From an uncultured Planctomycetaceae bacterium (GTDB lineage: Bacteria; Planctomycetota; Planctomycetia; Planctomycetales; Planctomycetaceae): 64,000 nt of DNA. Location of the stretch: positions 124,001-188,000 of the forward strand of contig CALSLT010000009.1 of the NCBI GenBank assembly GCA_943787265.1, written 5' to 3'. The notes beneath the pieces were generated by a model. The model did not search any database and was not told the DNA's origin. It saw only the letters and a list, made by a program, of their open reading frames with translations. Shown in pieces: positions 1-7,956 of this stretch. The position numbers and the translations under genes are program-made. Within the stretch, counting starts at the first letter, position 1, and each line of letters begins with the position of its first letter.

Positions 1-237
1 GTGACGAGCCAGCTCAAGGGCCACGATGCCGCCGAACGAAACGCCACCCACAACACATGGTCCAATTGGGCGAAGAGTATCTGCAATTTTCTCGGCATAG
101 CTGGCGATCGTGTCGGACGGGTGATGCTCAGGCAAGGGCGGGACAATCAGGTTGGGAAATGAATCCTGCTGGTCCGCGAGGAGGCGATGGTCTGCCATCA
201 TGCCGGGTAGGAGAATCAGTGGCTTCGCATCAGTCAT
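1..237 (-). CDS. alpha/beta hydrolase, N-terminal part (cut by window edge)
   Basis: Reading the minus strand from an ATG at 237 gives 79 codons open to base 1, so only the N-terminus is present. It begins MTDAKPLILLPGMMADHRLL and reaches VGGVSFGGIVALELARH. The GVSFGG nucleophile elbow (GxSxG, Ser about residue 69) and the early LLPGMM strand-turn, which would lie near the oxyanion hole, are typical of alpha/beta hydrolases (Abhydrolase_6 type). There is no signal peptide, so it is probably cytoplasmic. It follows the esterase gene in the same direction, with an inverted repeat between them. The substrate cannot be inferred, and the catalytic Asp and His lie outside the window. Confidence 0.75.
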   Translation of the reverse strand, partial: MTDAKPLILLPGMMADHRLLADQQDSFPNLIVPPLPEHHPSDTIASYAEKIADTLRPIGPCVVGGVSFGGIVALELARH

Positions 238-293
238 TGCTCTTACATGCTTCCGGAGATTATCTACCGAAACCGACTCGTCACTTCAGTCGC

Positions 294-349
294 GTAGGGT
301 GCGTCTTGACGCACCAATGCCCAAAACGGTGCGTCAAGACGCACCCTAC
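294..349. repeat. Long inverted repeat, copy 1 (22-bp arms)
   Basis: The arms at 294-315 and 328-349 are perfect reverse complements (22 bp, loop 12 nt). Each arm contains GGTGCGTC facing GACGCACC, so it is itself almost palindromic. A second copy lies at 17365-17429. The element starts 3 nt behind the stop codon of the esterase gene. There is no U-tract, so it resembles a REP/BIME-like element more than a canonical intrinsic terminator. Confidence 0.8.
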
Positions 350-351
350 AG

Positions 352-1332
352 CTATCGGCCGGCGTGTTCTTCCGCCGCTCGGCAGAGTGACTCGACGTGA
401 TAGTTGAACCAGATCGGGCGGAGGGTTTTGATCATTTCGGTGCGGCGGTGGCCGAGGCCTTCGAGTTCGATGTAGGTGTGGTCGATGTTGTGCTCGACCA
501 GGGCTGCGTGGAAGTCTCGGACGGTTGGCAAGTGGCCGCCGTCTTTGGTTCCGCACGCGATCAGAATTCGCACGCCTCGTTTGATCTTCCACTTGTTCTT
601 TTCGAGCAGTTTGAAGACGTCGTTGTCGATGTAATTCTGGATGTCCGGTCCCAGGAAATTGTTGGGATAAACATCCGGCATGGACGGATCAAAGTTCTCA
701 GAAGTTCGCGGCACATTGCCTGCCTGGCAGAATAGCGAGCAGAACATGTCGGGATACTTGATCGCCAGTCGCGTCGAGCCTCGTCCACCCATCGAGAAGC
801 CTTCGATGCATCGACCATGCCGTGCGGCGATTGTCCGATACGTCTTATCGATATAAGGAATCATTTCCCTGATAAACATCGTCTCGATCGGGAATCGACC
901 GTCGTACGAGTTTTTGTAAAACGTGCTGCGACCACCGTTCGGAAGAACCACAATCATCGGCGGCCACTTGCCCGAGACAATGCCTCGATGCAGAACCTCG
1001 ACGTCTTCAAAGCTGTGAAACTCATTCCCGCCGTTGCCGTGCAGGTTGTAAATCACCGGATAACGTAGAGCCTTATTTTTCTCGTCGTCATATCCCGGCG
1101 GCAGGTAAAGGCAGTATCCGACATCCTGTCCGGCCGCCTCGCTGTGAAACGTCCGATGAGTGACCCCTGTCGGCAGTTCCTTATCCCCCAGCTCATTTAC
1201 CCAGACAATCGACGGCCCGGTCGGTTTCTTTGCTTTGTTCTTCTTCTGAGGAGCCGACTGTTGAGCCTCAGCCAGGCCAGCAAAACAGATCAATCCAAGA
1301 CAGATCGCCAGACAACGGAAGATGAGGTTCAA
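352..1332 (-). CDS. Secreted putative esterase (esterase D/feruloyl-esterase-like)
   Basis: This 326-residue alpha/beta hydrolase has an N-terminal signal peptide (hydrophobic core about 3-20, AEA cleavage region near 21-23), so it is exported. It matches the putative esterase family (PF00756-like). The nucleophile elbow is GFSMGG with Ser180, an acidic residue follows in ACGTKDGGH, and a His in LEGLGHRR, giving a complete triad. The HGNGGNE strand probably forms the oxyanion hole. The start is TTG at 1332 with AGGA about 7 nt upstream; no in-frame ATG would keep the signal peptide. It lies 51 nt behind the HSP90-like gene in the same direction and may be co-transcribed with it. Members hydrolyse carbohydrate or other esters; the substrate here is unknown. 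Confidence 0.8.
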   Translation of the reverse strand: MNLIFRCLAICLGLICFAGLAEAQQSAPQKKNKAKKPTGPSIVWVNELGDKELPTGVTHRTFHSEAAGQDVGYCLYLPPGYDDEKNKALRYPVIYNLHGNGGNEFHSFEDVEVLHRGIVSGKWPPMIVVLPNGGRSTFYKNSYDGRFPIETMFIREMIPYIDKTYRTIAARHGRCIEGFSMGGRGSTRLAIKYPDMFCSLFCQAGNVPRTSENFDPSMPDVYPNNFLGPDIQNYIDNDVFKLLEKNKWKIKRGVRILIACGTKDGGHLPTVRDFHAALVEHNIDHTYIELEGLGHRRTEMIKTLRPIWFNYHVESLCRAAEEHAGR

Positions 1333-1383
1333 AGCAAGTTCCTTTTCTATTCTTCTTTATTCAATGATGTGCAGCCAGACCTG

Positions 1384-3243
1384 TCAGTCGCGGGCCCAGA
1401 GGGCTTCAGCGATCCAGTCAAGATCGTCGCTTTGGTGGCGCCGTGCTTCCTGAGGGACTGACGCGCCTGCAGAGTTTAACGCGTTTAGAACGAGAAGACG
1501 CAAGACACTGGCAAGCGGGCTGCGATCTCCCTGCGAAAAGGCTCGGCTCACCAGGCGATGATCCCGGTTCAACACGATTTCGTTGCGGCCGGTGGGAGCG
1601 TTTTCGAAATGGCGATCGATCAGACGCTCAAAGCCGGAAGGAATTGTGCCTTCTTTCTTTAGTTCTTCGAACGTTTGAGCGAGTTCATAACGCTCATTGA
1701 GAAATGCCATGACAGGCTGGCTGGGAGCAAACGAGGCGCACTGGATCTGTGCGCCGGTTGATTCGAAGAATCGCTGCCATTCATCTGGCGCGTCTTCAAG
1801 GTCCGACATCGACAAGATGGTCTGTGCGAAATTCGGAGCACTTGATGTTGAGTATCGGAGGTCAGTAATCGTCCCGGATGCGTTGTCGTCTGCGATAATT
1901 GTGGCGATCAACGATTCTTCAAAGCTACGCAGCGTGTGGACACACGGAGAATCGTGATTTGAAAACAGTTCGTTGACCCAACGCTCCTGCCGACGGTCCG
2001 TGTTGTACCAGACGACTCGCTCAGCTTCCGGTTCGGTTAATGGATCAGCCGGACTGCGTTCCAGAATCTGATCAATCGTCAGTTGCCCCTGCGACGTCGG
2101 CAGCTTGTAAGTCTTCCGCAGAATCTCCCGTAGCCGCCGGTCGTTCAAGGCTGCTCCGGCAAACGTATAGCGATGCCAGGTCAGCAGCGATTCCCAACGC
2201 ACAGGGTCAGTCGCCGCAATCGTTTCGCAATGCTTGTAGAGAATCTCTTCGAGTGTCCTGCGAACCTGCTCGAAGGCTTCGTTTCGGACCAGGTCTTCCC
2301 GACTCGCCGTCGGCGAACAGTTTTCGACTTCCAGCACTCCGCGAAAAAACGTTCCCCAGACGGGTAGCAGCCCCTGAATTCGTTGTGAGATCACCATGCG
2401 CCGGATCGTTACCGTGACAACCGAGTCATCCGCGAATCCGGGTGTGCGCTGCGGAGTGACGTACAAAGCCCCGGTGATCGAAGCTGGTTTCTCGACATGG
2501 ATCGGCAACACATCCAGCGGTGCCTCGTCGAAATATTCCTGCATCGCGAGCTCGATCGCCTCCTTATCGGGAGTCGGGTCGAACCATGCAACGTTGATCA
2601 CGTTCAGCCTTGCGGCGGCACCATTGAGATGCACCGGTACGGTCAGGAAATCAGCGAATTCCTTAACCGCTTTCTCGATTGGCTCTTCCTGATCCGCAAG
2701 GTGGTGATAGGCCGGCTTGAGAAACAGTGTCACTGTCGTGCCTGATTGTTCGCGGTCGATGCCGGAAATTTCGATTTCTGTACCGGCTCCGGCTTCCCAT
2801 CGCACGCCTTCAGAGGCATCGTCTCGTCGACTTTCGACGACCATTCGATCTGCCAGCATGAATGCGCTGAACAGGCCAATTCCAAACTGGCCGATCAGAT
2901 TAGCTCCGTCGGCTCGGTCAGCATCCGTTGGCAAGTCCGATCCGCGCTTCAATAATCCTGTAACGCCAACGCCCAACGTGCTGAGGTACCGCTCCGCATC
3001 TTCCGGAGAGAGCCCGACGCCATCGTCAGAAAACTGCAGCGAATGCTCTTCAGGATTCGTACGAATATCGATGCGACCTCGAAATGCAATGTCTGACGCG
3101 CGGCGGCGCATGATCGCGTCATGAGCATTCTGAATCAGCTCGCGGATCGGAGTGTCGACGCGGCTGTAAAGCGACGAGCCCATGATCTCTATGATGCCGG
3201 CAATATCGACCTGAAACGGTATCCGCCGCGACCAGTTTGTCAT
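1384..3243 (-). CDS. HSP90-family (HtpG-like) ATPase, divergent
   Basis: The 619 residues match the usual HtpG length (about 620). The N-terminal GHKL ATP-binding fold is clear: RELIQNAHDA (34-43, cf. RELISNASDA in HtpG), DDGVGL (73-78, cf. DNGIGM) and GQFGIGLFSAFM (118-129, cf. GQFGVGFYSAF). The ATP-contacting Asn and Asp and the glycine-rich lid are kept, so ATPase activity is likely. The middle and C-terminal parts diverge strongly from HtpG, suggesting a paralogous clade and not the housekeeping chaperone; I therefore give no symbol. ATG at 3243 has GGAG about 10 nt upstream. It is divergent from the TPR-like gene at 3447, with about 200 nt between them as a shared promoter region, and is followed by the esterase gene. 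Confidence 0.85.
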   Translation of the reverse strand: MTNWSRRIPFQVDIAGIIEIMGSSLYSRVDTPIRELIQNAHDAIMRRRASDIAFRGRIDIRTNPEEHSLQFSDDGVGLSPEDAERYLSTLGVGVTGLLKRGSDLPTDADRADGANLIGQFGIGLFSAFMLADRMVVESRRDDASEGVRWEAGAGTEIEISGIDREQSGTTVTLFLKPAYHHLADQEEPIEKAVKEFADFLTVPVHLNGAAARLNVINVAWFDPTPDKEAIELAMQEYFDEAPLDVLPIHVEKPASITGALYVTPQRTPGFADDSVVTVTIRRMVISQRIQGLLPVWGTFFRGVLEVENCSPTASREDLVRNEAFEQVRRTLEEILYKHCETIAATDPVRWESLLTWHRYTFAGAALNDRRLREILRKTYKLPTSQGQLTIDQILERSPADPLTEPEAERVVWYNTDRRQERWVNELFSNHDSPCVHTLRSFEESLIATIIADDNASGTITDLRYSTSSAPNFAQTILSMSDLEDAPDEWQRFFESTGAQIQCASFAPSQPVMAFLNERYELAQTFEELKKEGTIPSGFERLIDRHFENAPTGRNEIVLNRDHRLVSRAFSQGDRSPLASVLRLLVLNALNSAGASVPQEARRHQSDDLDWIAEALWARD

Positions 3244-3446
3244 CGAAATTTTTCTCCTGTATGGCTCTTGCTGTTTTCTCGATACGCGAATGTTGGAAAT
3301 CTACACGAACAATCTTTGCGGTAAAGCTGTCCAGCATCAGGTTGTCAAATTACCACTCGCGTCTCAGACTGCGACATTCAATCCTGAGAAAGTGTTCGGC
3401 TGCAAGAGGGGAAGGCAGCAGGCCTGGCAATCAATTGGCTTATTAG

Positions 3447-6047
3447 TTGGGAGTTGAGAAATTGGACGGCGACGGGCACGAAATCGACGGGCAACTTGAC
3501 GAGCTGGCGAGCAAGTTGCAGAACCTGCACTCAGGAAACCTCAACCGTTCTGCGGTAGAAGCCGGCAAAGAGCTGCGGCGACGAGCGAAACAGGCGCAAC
3601 GAATCGTGCCGTACCTTACCGCCAACTTTCATCTGATGAACTGCCTGCAGGGGACGTTCGAGTCTGACTTTGGAGCAGACATTGCGATTGAGTCAATCGC
3701 GCTTCTGGCCAGTGAAGAACGTGCTCGGCAGATTCAGCCTGATCTGCCGCAGGATGAGTACGACCATTACGTGTATTGGATGTCGGCGTGCTCGTACGAC
3801 AATCTGGCAAAGCATGTGGCTGCACGAGACGGGTATAACTCCGACGGAGTTCACGATTGCATCAACGACGGAATTCAGGTCTGCCGACAAACCGGCAAGA
3901 TGGAGTGCATTACCTGTTTTCGCGAATACGCCACCGATGTCTATCTGGCATCTGACGACATCGACATGGCTCTGCACCATGCTCGGGCTGTCGCCAGTTC
4001 TGTGCGGCATGACACTGACAACGATCGTCGCTGGGTTGGAGTCAAGGACACCGTGCGTCTTCTTCTGCTGAGCGGACAACTCGACGCGGCACTCGATGAA
4101 GCTCTTAACGGACTCCGGCTCGTCGATTCCTATCACTCGCCGGTTGACGCGTTGTCGACGGCGCATCTGCAGATCAAAACTGTTCTTTGGTTACTGGGGC
4201 GGCAGGACGAATTCGAAAGCCTGACTTCAGCGATTCCCGTCGCGCAGAAGGTTACGGAACTTCCGGAAGGTGAGAATCTGGCAGGCGAGCTTGAAGAAGC
4301 ACATCTCGAGGCATTGATCGCTTCTTGCCAGGGGGAGTTTGAGTCTGCCATCAAGCTGCTGACAGAATGGGATCAGAAGCTGACGAAACTGAAGTGTCTC
4401 GACCCGTGGTTCTCAGTCAGGTTGCAGTTGATCGCGACGCATCGAATGGCCGGTAACTCGGACCGAATCGCAGGCCTTAGTCGTCAGCTTGAAACAAAAG
4501 CCAAAGCCGCACGCGACTGGCTGACGTTGCGGTTATTGAAATCGGTGGAGGACGATACTGTCCCGCCTGCTCCGGTTCCGTTTTCTGCTTCGCCGACATC
4601 TGGTCCATTCGCAGCCAGCGCTGAGTCACCGTCGGCAACAGGCGCTGAAGCATCCGGAGCCGCCGTTGAAGAATCCTACGCCGAGACGGCCACAGAAGTA
4701 CCAGAAGCAACGCCGTTCAACGACTTCTTCGAAAGCTTGCAGAGCAAATTTCAGGCAGCGGAATCTCGCGAGGACGTTGCCGTACTTCTCAAAGAAGTAA
4801 CAGACACATCAGCCTCTGACGTAACGTCTGTCAGTGATGCGGAACGTCTTCTGAATGTGGCGCAAATGTTTTCGCCGGCGACCGAGAATCACGCCGATGT
4901 CTGGGCATGGGGTTCCAGTTTTCTCGTCGCATTCGGACAAGCTGCAGGCGTCGTCAACCTCGTTGCCAGTCTCGGTCATACATTGTCGTCACAGGCCGAA
5001 GATGGTTCATCAGGCCTGCCAGGTCCTGACCGACTGGAAGAACTCTTTCGACAATCACTGGATTTGGATTCCGAACGTGCAGGAAACTTTGCACGAGCAG
5101 GAAACTTCTACACGAGTGAAGGCCGTACGGGAGATGCCGAAAGGTGCCTGGCGCGAGGGTTTCGGCTCGCACGCGACAACGGACAAATCGCGTTGCAGTT
5201 GTCGCAAATCTATTCAAACACAGACCGGCAAAGTGATGCATTGAATGTTCTGGAACTCTGCCTGCGTGAGGGATGCGAGCATCCAGGTGTTGCTTGGGAA
5301 GCTGGGCTGCAGGCTTTGTCTCTTGATAAGCCAACGTTGGCCGTGACGTGCCTCGACCAGTACGAAAAAGTTGCCGCGGATGAACCCTGGACGAACTATT
5401 ACCGAGCGATCGCTCTACTCAAGTCGGAGCGTCCTGCAGACGCTTTGCTGGCGATTGACGTCGAGCAGGCACGAAGTCCTGAAAACAAATTTTCAAGTGA
5501 AGCAATTCGTGCGGTGGCCAAAGCGGATCTCGAAGATCGGGATGGTCTCCGAAGTCAGATTTCCAGTCTCGAAGAACTGCGGCTTTCTGACGTCGATTAC
5601 TTGACCGAATCTGGTTTGCTTCGATTGTTTGAATTGATCCACGAGGCAATTGCTGTGCTGCCGGAATCAGATTCTCACCGCAATGCTGTCGAATCGTTGA
5701 CTCTGAAAGCAGGGCTCACTCCAGATTCGTACTTCAACAGGTTCCGAGGCTCTGGCGAAAAAGCAGACGTCAACTATTACGTCTGCAGTTTTAAGCAGCC
5801 ACTCGGCGACGATTGGCCGGGATTCGAAGGCTGCCTGCACGGCCGCGAGAAGTGGAATGATTACATTGCGACCTGGGGAGTTCTCGCCGAAAACGAGCAG
5901 GAAGCTGAACGAATCACGCGAGACTGGCAGGAAAAATGTTACACCGTGCGTCCGGAACTACTGGACGTCTCACTTCAAGGAGAAGACTTCCAAGACCACC
6001 GCGGTGTTGTCTGGCAAGCGTCACACGAACCAACGACGACTGACTGA
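3447..6047 (+). CDS. TPR-like repeat protein, function unknown
   Basis: An 866-residue cytoplasmic protein with no signal peptide or membrane segment. Residues about 1-370 are helical and TPR-like. They are followed by a Pro/Ala/Ser/Glu-rich linker (about 370-430), a second helical repeat array (about 430-720, with units such as ERAGNFARAGNFYTSEGR and SDALNVLELCLREG), and a distinct C-terminal region beginning DVNYYVCSFKQPL. I do not recognise the family beyond TPR/SEL-type repeats. The start is uncertain: the frame opens with TTG at 3447, directly after a stop, while a second TTG at 3462 has GGGAG about 8 nt upstream and is plausible. It is transcribed away from an HSP90-like gene; because TPR proteins are classic HSP90 co-chaperones, a functional link is possible but inferred. 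Confidence 0.7.
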   Translation: MGVEKLDGDGHEIDGQLDELASKLQNLHSGNLNRSAVEAGKELRRRAKQAQRIVPYLTANFHLMNCLQGTFESDFGADIAIESIALLASEERARQIQPDLPQDEYDHYVYWMSACSYDNLAKHVAARDGYNSDGVHDCINDGIQVCRQTGKMECITCFREYATDVYLASDDIDMALHHARAVASSVRHDTDNDRRWVGVKDTVRLLLLSGQLDAALDEALNGLRLVDSYHSPVDALSTAHLQIKTVLWLLGRQDEFESLTSAIPVAQKVTELPEGENLAGELEEAHLEALIASCQGEFESAIKLLTEWDQKLTKLKCLDPWFSVRLQLIATHRMAGNSDRIAGLSRQLETKAKAARDWLTLRLLKSVEDDTVPPAPVPFSASPTSGPFAASAESPSATGAEASGAAVEESYAETATEVPEATPFNDFFESLQSKFQAAESREDVAVLLKEVTDTSASDVTSVSDAERLLNVAQMFSPATENHADVWAWGSSFLVAFGQAAGVVNLVASLGHTLSSQAEDGSSGLPGPDRLEELFRQSLDLDSERAGNFARAGNFYTSEGRTGDAERCLARGFRLARDNGQIALQLSQIYSNTDRQSDALNVLELCLREGCEHPGVAWEAGLQALSLDKPTLAVTCLDQYEKVAADEPWTNYYRAIALLKSERPADALLAIDVEQARSPENKFSSEAIRAVAKADLEDRDGLRSQISSLEELRLSDVDYLTESGLLRLFELIHEAIAVLPESDSHRNAVESLTLKAGLTPDSYFNRFRGSGEKADVNYYVCSFKQPLGDDWPGFEGCLHGREKWNDYIATWGVLAENEQEAERITRDWQEKCYTVRPELLDVSLQGEDFQDHRGVVWQASHEPTTTD

Positions 6048-6107
6048 TTCAAACGAACCAGATGGGCCACTTGAGTGATCGCAATTGCTGGTTTGCTTGA
6101 CGTGTCC

Positions 6108-7007
6108 TTAGAAGTCTCCGATGAGCTCTTCGCCGTCTTTGGTCGAAAGAGCTTCGAGGATTGATTGTGACATGCTGAGGCTTAAAAAATGGACGGAGCC
6201 GTCTGCCAGCAGGAAATGAGCTCCGCCGTCGTGCCAGCTCCAGAAGCTGGAGATGTTCACGGCGTTTGAATTCGCGTTCTGAGGATGAACGAGTCCCTCT
6301 TGGACACTCAGGTACTGTTCGCATTCGCTTCCGCCGCACATCACCCATCCCCAGCCTAGTCCTTTGGGCAGGCCACGTTCGCCATACGCCAATGTGTTGG
6401 ACTGCCCATCGGTGATGTCTCGAAAACGCGTCGAGCTCTGCGAATAATAAATTCCAGCTCCGTTTGTGGTGTGGCCAGTGAAGCAGGCGGGGAAGCTGTT
6501 GCCGATGTCGCCGGAGACGCCAATATAATTACCCGGCATTAAGCGGCCGCAGTCACCTGAACCGGGGTTTGGACCGGTCGGGCCGGACAGTAATTCCCGT
6601 CCGGCATTCGGGTCGGATGGGCATTGTAGAGCTTGTAGTTTCAACGACTGAGGTTCCGGCAAAGCAGGAGTCATTGCCTGGTAGGCTTTCACCATCGTGC
6701 AGCAGTTTGAGACATCGAAATCGACGGTTTCATACGCTTGAGCCTGCTCCATGTACGGCAACAGGTAAACCAGGCTGCCCCAGGCCGGGCCGTTGACGTA
6801 GCTGCCCATCGGCAGAACGTTCAGCGTTTCGTGATAGTTGTGCATCGCGACGCCGATCTGCTTCATGTTGTTCTTACATTGCGAGCGGCGAGCGGCCGAT
6901 CTCGCCTGCTGAACGGCGGGCAGCAACAGCGCGACCAGGATTGCGATAATCGCAATGACAACAAGTAGCTCAATGAGCGTGAATCCTCGGCGAGTTGTGT
7001 GTTTCAT
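6108..7007 (-). CDS. DUF1559 protein with prepilin-type N-terminus
   Basis: The 299-residue protein starts with a type IV prepilin-like leader: [19 protein letters not shown], where cleavage would fall after Gly with Phe next and Glu at +5. The rest is the planctomycete DUF1559 domain, and the C-terminus contains [14 protein letters not shown], the H-x9-DG signature of this family. These proteins are abundant in Planctomycetes and are thought to be pseudopilin-like surface or secretion components; the precise role is unknown. ATG at 7007 has TGAGG about 6 nt upstream. It follows the lipoprotein gene (7104-7586) with a 96-nt gap in the same direction, a common pairing in this phylum. Confidence 0.9.
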   Translation of the reverse strand: MKHTTRRGFTLIELLVVIAIIAILVALLLPAVQQARSAARRSQCKNNMKQIGVAMHNYHETLNVLPMGSYVNGPAWGSLVYLLPYMEQAQAYETVDFDVSNCCTMVKAYQAMTPALPEPQSLKLQALQCPSDPNAGRELLSGPTGPNPGSGDCGRLMPGNYIGVSGDIGNSFPACFTGHTTNGAGIYYSQSSTRFRDITDGQSNTLAYGERGLPKGLGWGWVMCGGSECEQYLSVQEGLVHPQNANSNAVNISSFWSWHDGGAHFLLADGSVHFLSLSMSQSILEALSTKDGEELIGDF

Positions 7008-7103
7008 CGTTAACCTCAGAATGACTGCGGATGATGCAGGGATGAAATTTTGTGGCAGCCTGATGGTCAGAATTTGGATCAGATATTGTGGGATCGTTAG
7101 CTG

Positions 7104-7586
7104 CTAAAGAGCGAAGTCCTGCTCAAACGAGGACAGCTCGGGGATCGTTACGTTGAATGTTCGTTTTGATTCTTTCGGAGCCTGCGGGACAGCCGGAGCG
7201 GCTTCTTCGGGCAGGTCGTCGGATGAGGTCTTCGGGCCAAGTTTGTCGCTGGCGACGGCTGGGCGAGCTGCAGGAGATGGCGCTGCTGATGCTGCGTTGG
7301 GATCCTGGTAGGCCTGAACGTGAGCGGTGTAGTTTCCGGCGACAGGTCCTTGATCAGCAGGGATGTCGTAATGGCCGTCAGTGATCATGGTATTGGCCAT
7401 TGGTCCTTCCGTTCCTTCTGCCGGTTTAAAGCGGACAACGCCGTTGGGCACTGGCTCGCCGCCGATCGTCACGGAACCGCTGACCGCGACTCGTGCCAGG
7501 CCGTCTCCCCCACCACAGCCGGCCGCGGAGACTGCAACGAGCACAAAGAAGACGCTGACAAATATTGAAACGAGATTTGGACGCAT
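7104..7586 (-). CDS. Small lipoprotein, carboxypeptidase-regulatory-like (transthyretin-type) domain
   Basis: A 160-residue protein with an N-terminal hydrophobic segment ending in a lipobox-like VSAAGC followed by GGGDG, so it is probably a lipoprotein. The mature part begins VAVSGSVTIGGEPVPNGVVRF and continues with GHYDIPADQGPVAGNYTAHV, the pattern of a carboxypeptidase regulatory-like or transthyretin-like beta sandwich. Such small proteins commonly sit next to DUF1559 genes in planctomycetes, as here (7007 start downstream). The C-terminal third is Ala/Pro-rich and probably disordered. The function is unknown; a role as a surface partner of the DUF1559 protein is inferred from co-orientation alone. 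Confidence 0.75.
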   Translation of the reverse strand: MRPNLVSIFVSVFFVLVAVSAAGCGGGDGLARVAVSGSVTIGGEPVPNGVVRFKPAEGTEGPMANTMITDGHYDIPADQGPVAGNYTAHVQAYQDPNAASAAPSPAARPAVASDKLGPKTSSDDLPEEAAPAVPQAPKESKRTFNVTIPELSSFEQDFAL

Positions 7587-7956
7587 GATTCGTTGGCCCG
7601 GTTTCGTGTGGTTGGGACTTTCTAGAGATTATTTCGAAAGGATGCGTCGCGGATGGTAGGGATGTCTGAACATTCATGGCAGACGACCGGGCAAAAGCGA
7701 CTTCCTCGCGATATGAACTTTTCATTTCGATTCTGCGGGGGACCGACCGGAAGCGTTACGCCGGGCGTTTATTCTGCAACGATTAATCGGTCCATACCGT
7801 GGGACAGTTCACGGCCGCTGGCGGAAGCTGCAGCTTGATTCGAACTCGCTTCGCGGAGACACTGAACCGGTTCGTTGACGTTTGGACTTCGTCAGGCAGT
7901 GCCTGCTCTACGATCTACATACGTGCCTGTAACTCGCGATGCGGAAAGTCTGGATC
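7587..7956. other. Intergenic region between divergent genes
   Basis: About 370 nt lie between the divergent lipoprotein gene (minus) and the giant Gln-rich gene (plus), and presumably hold both promoters. I see no convincing -35/-10 pair, terminator or conserved RNA. Short frames crossing it have no recognisable content. Confidence 0.4.
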
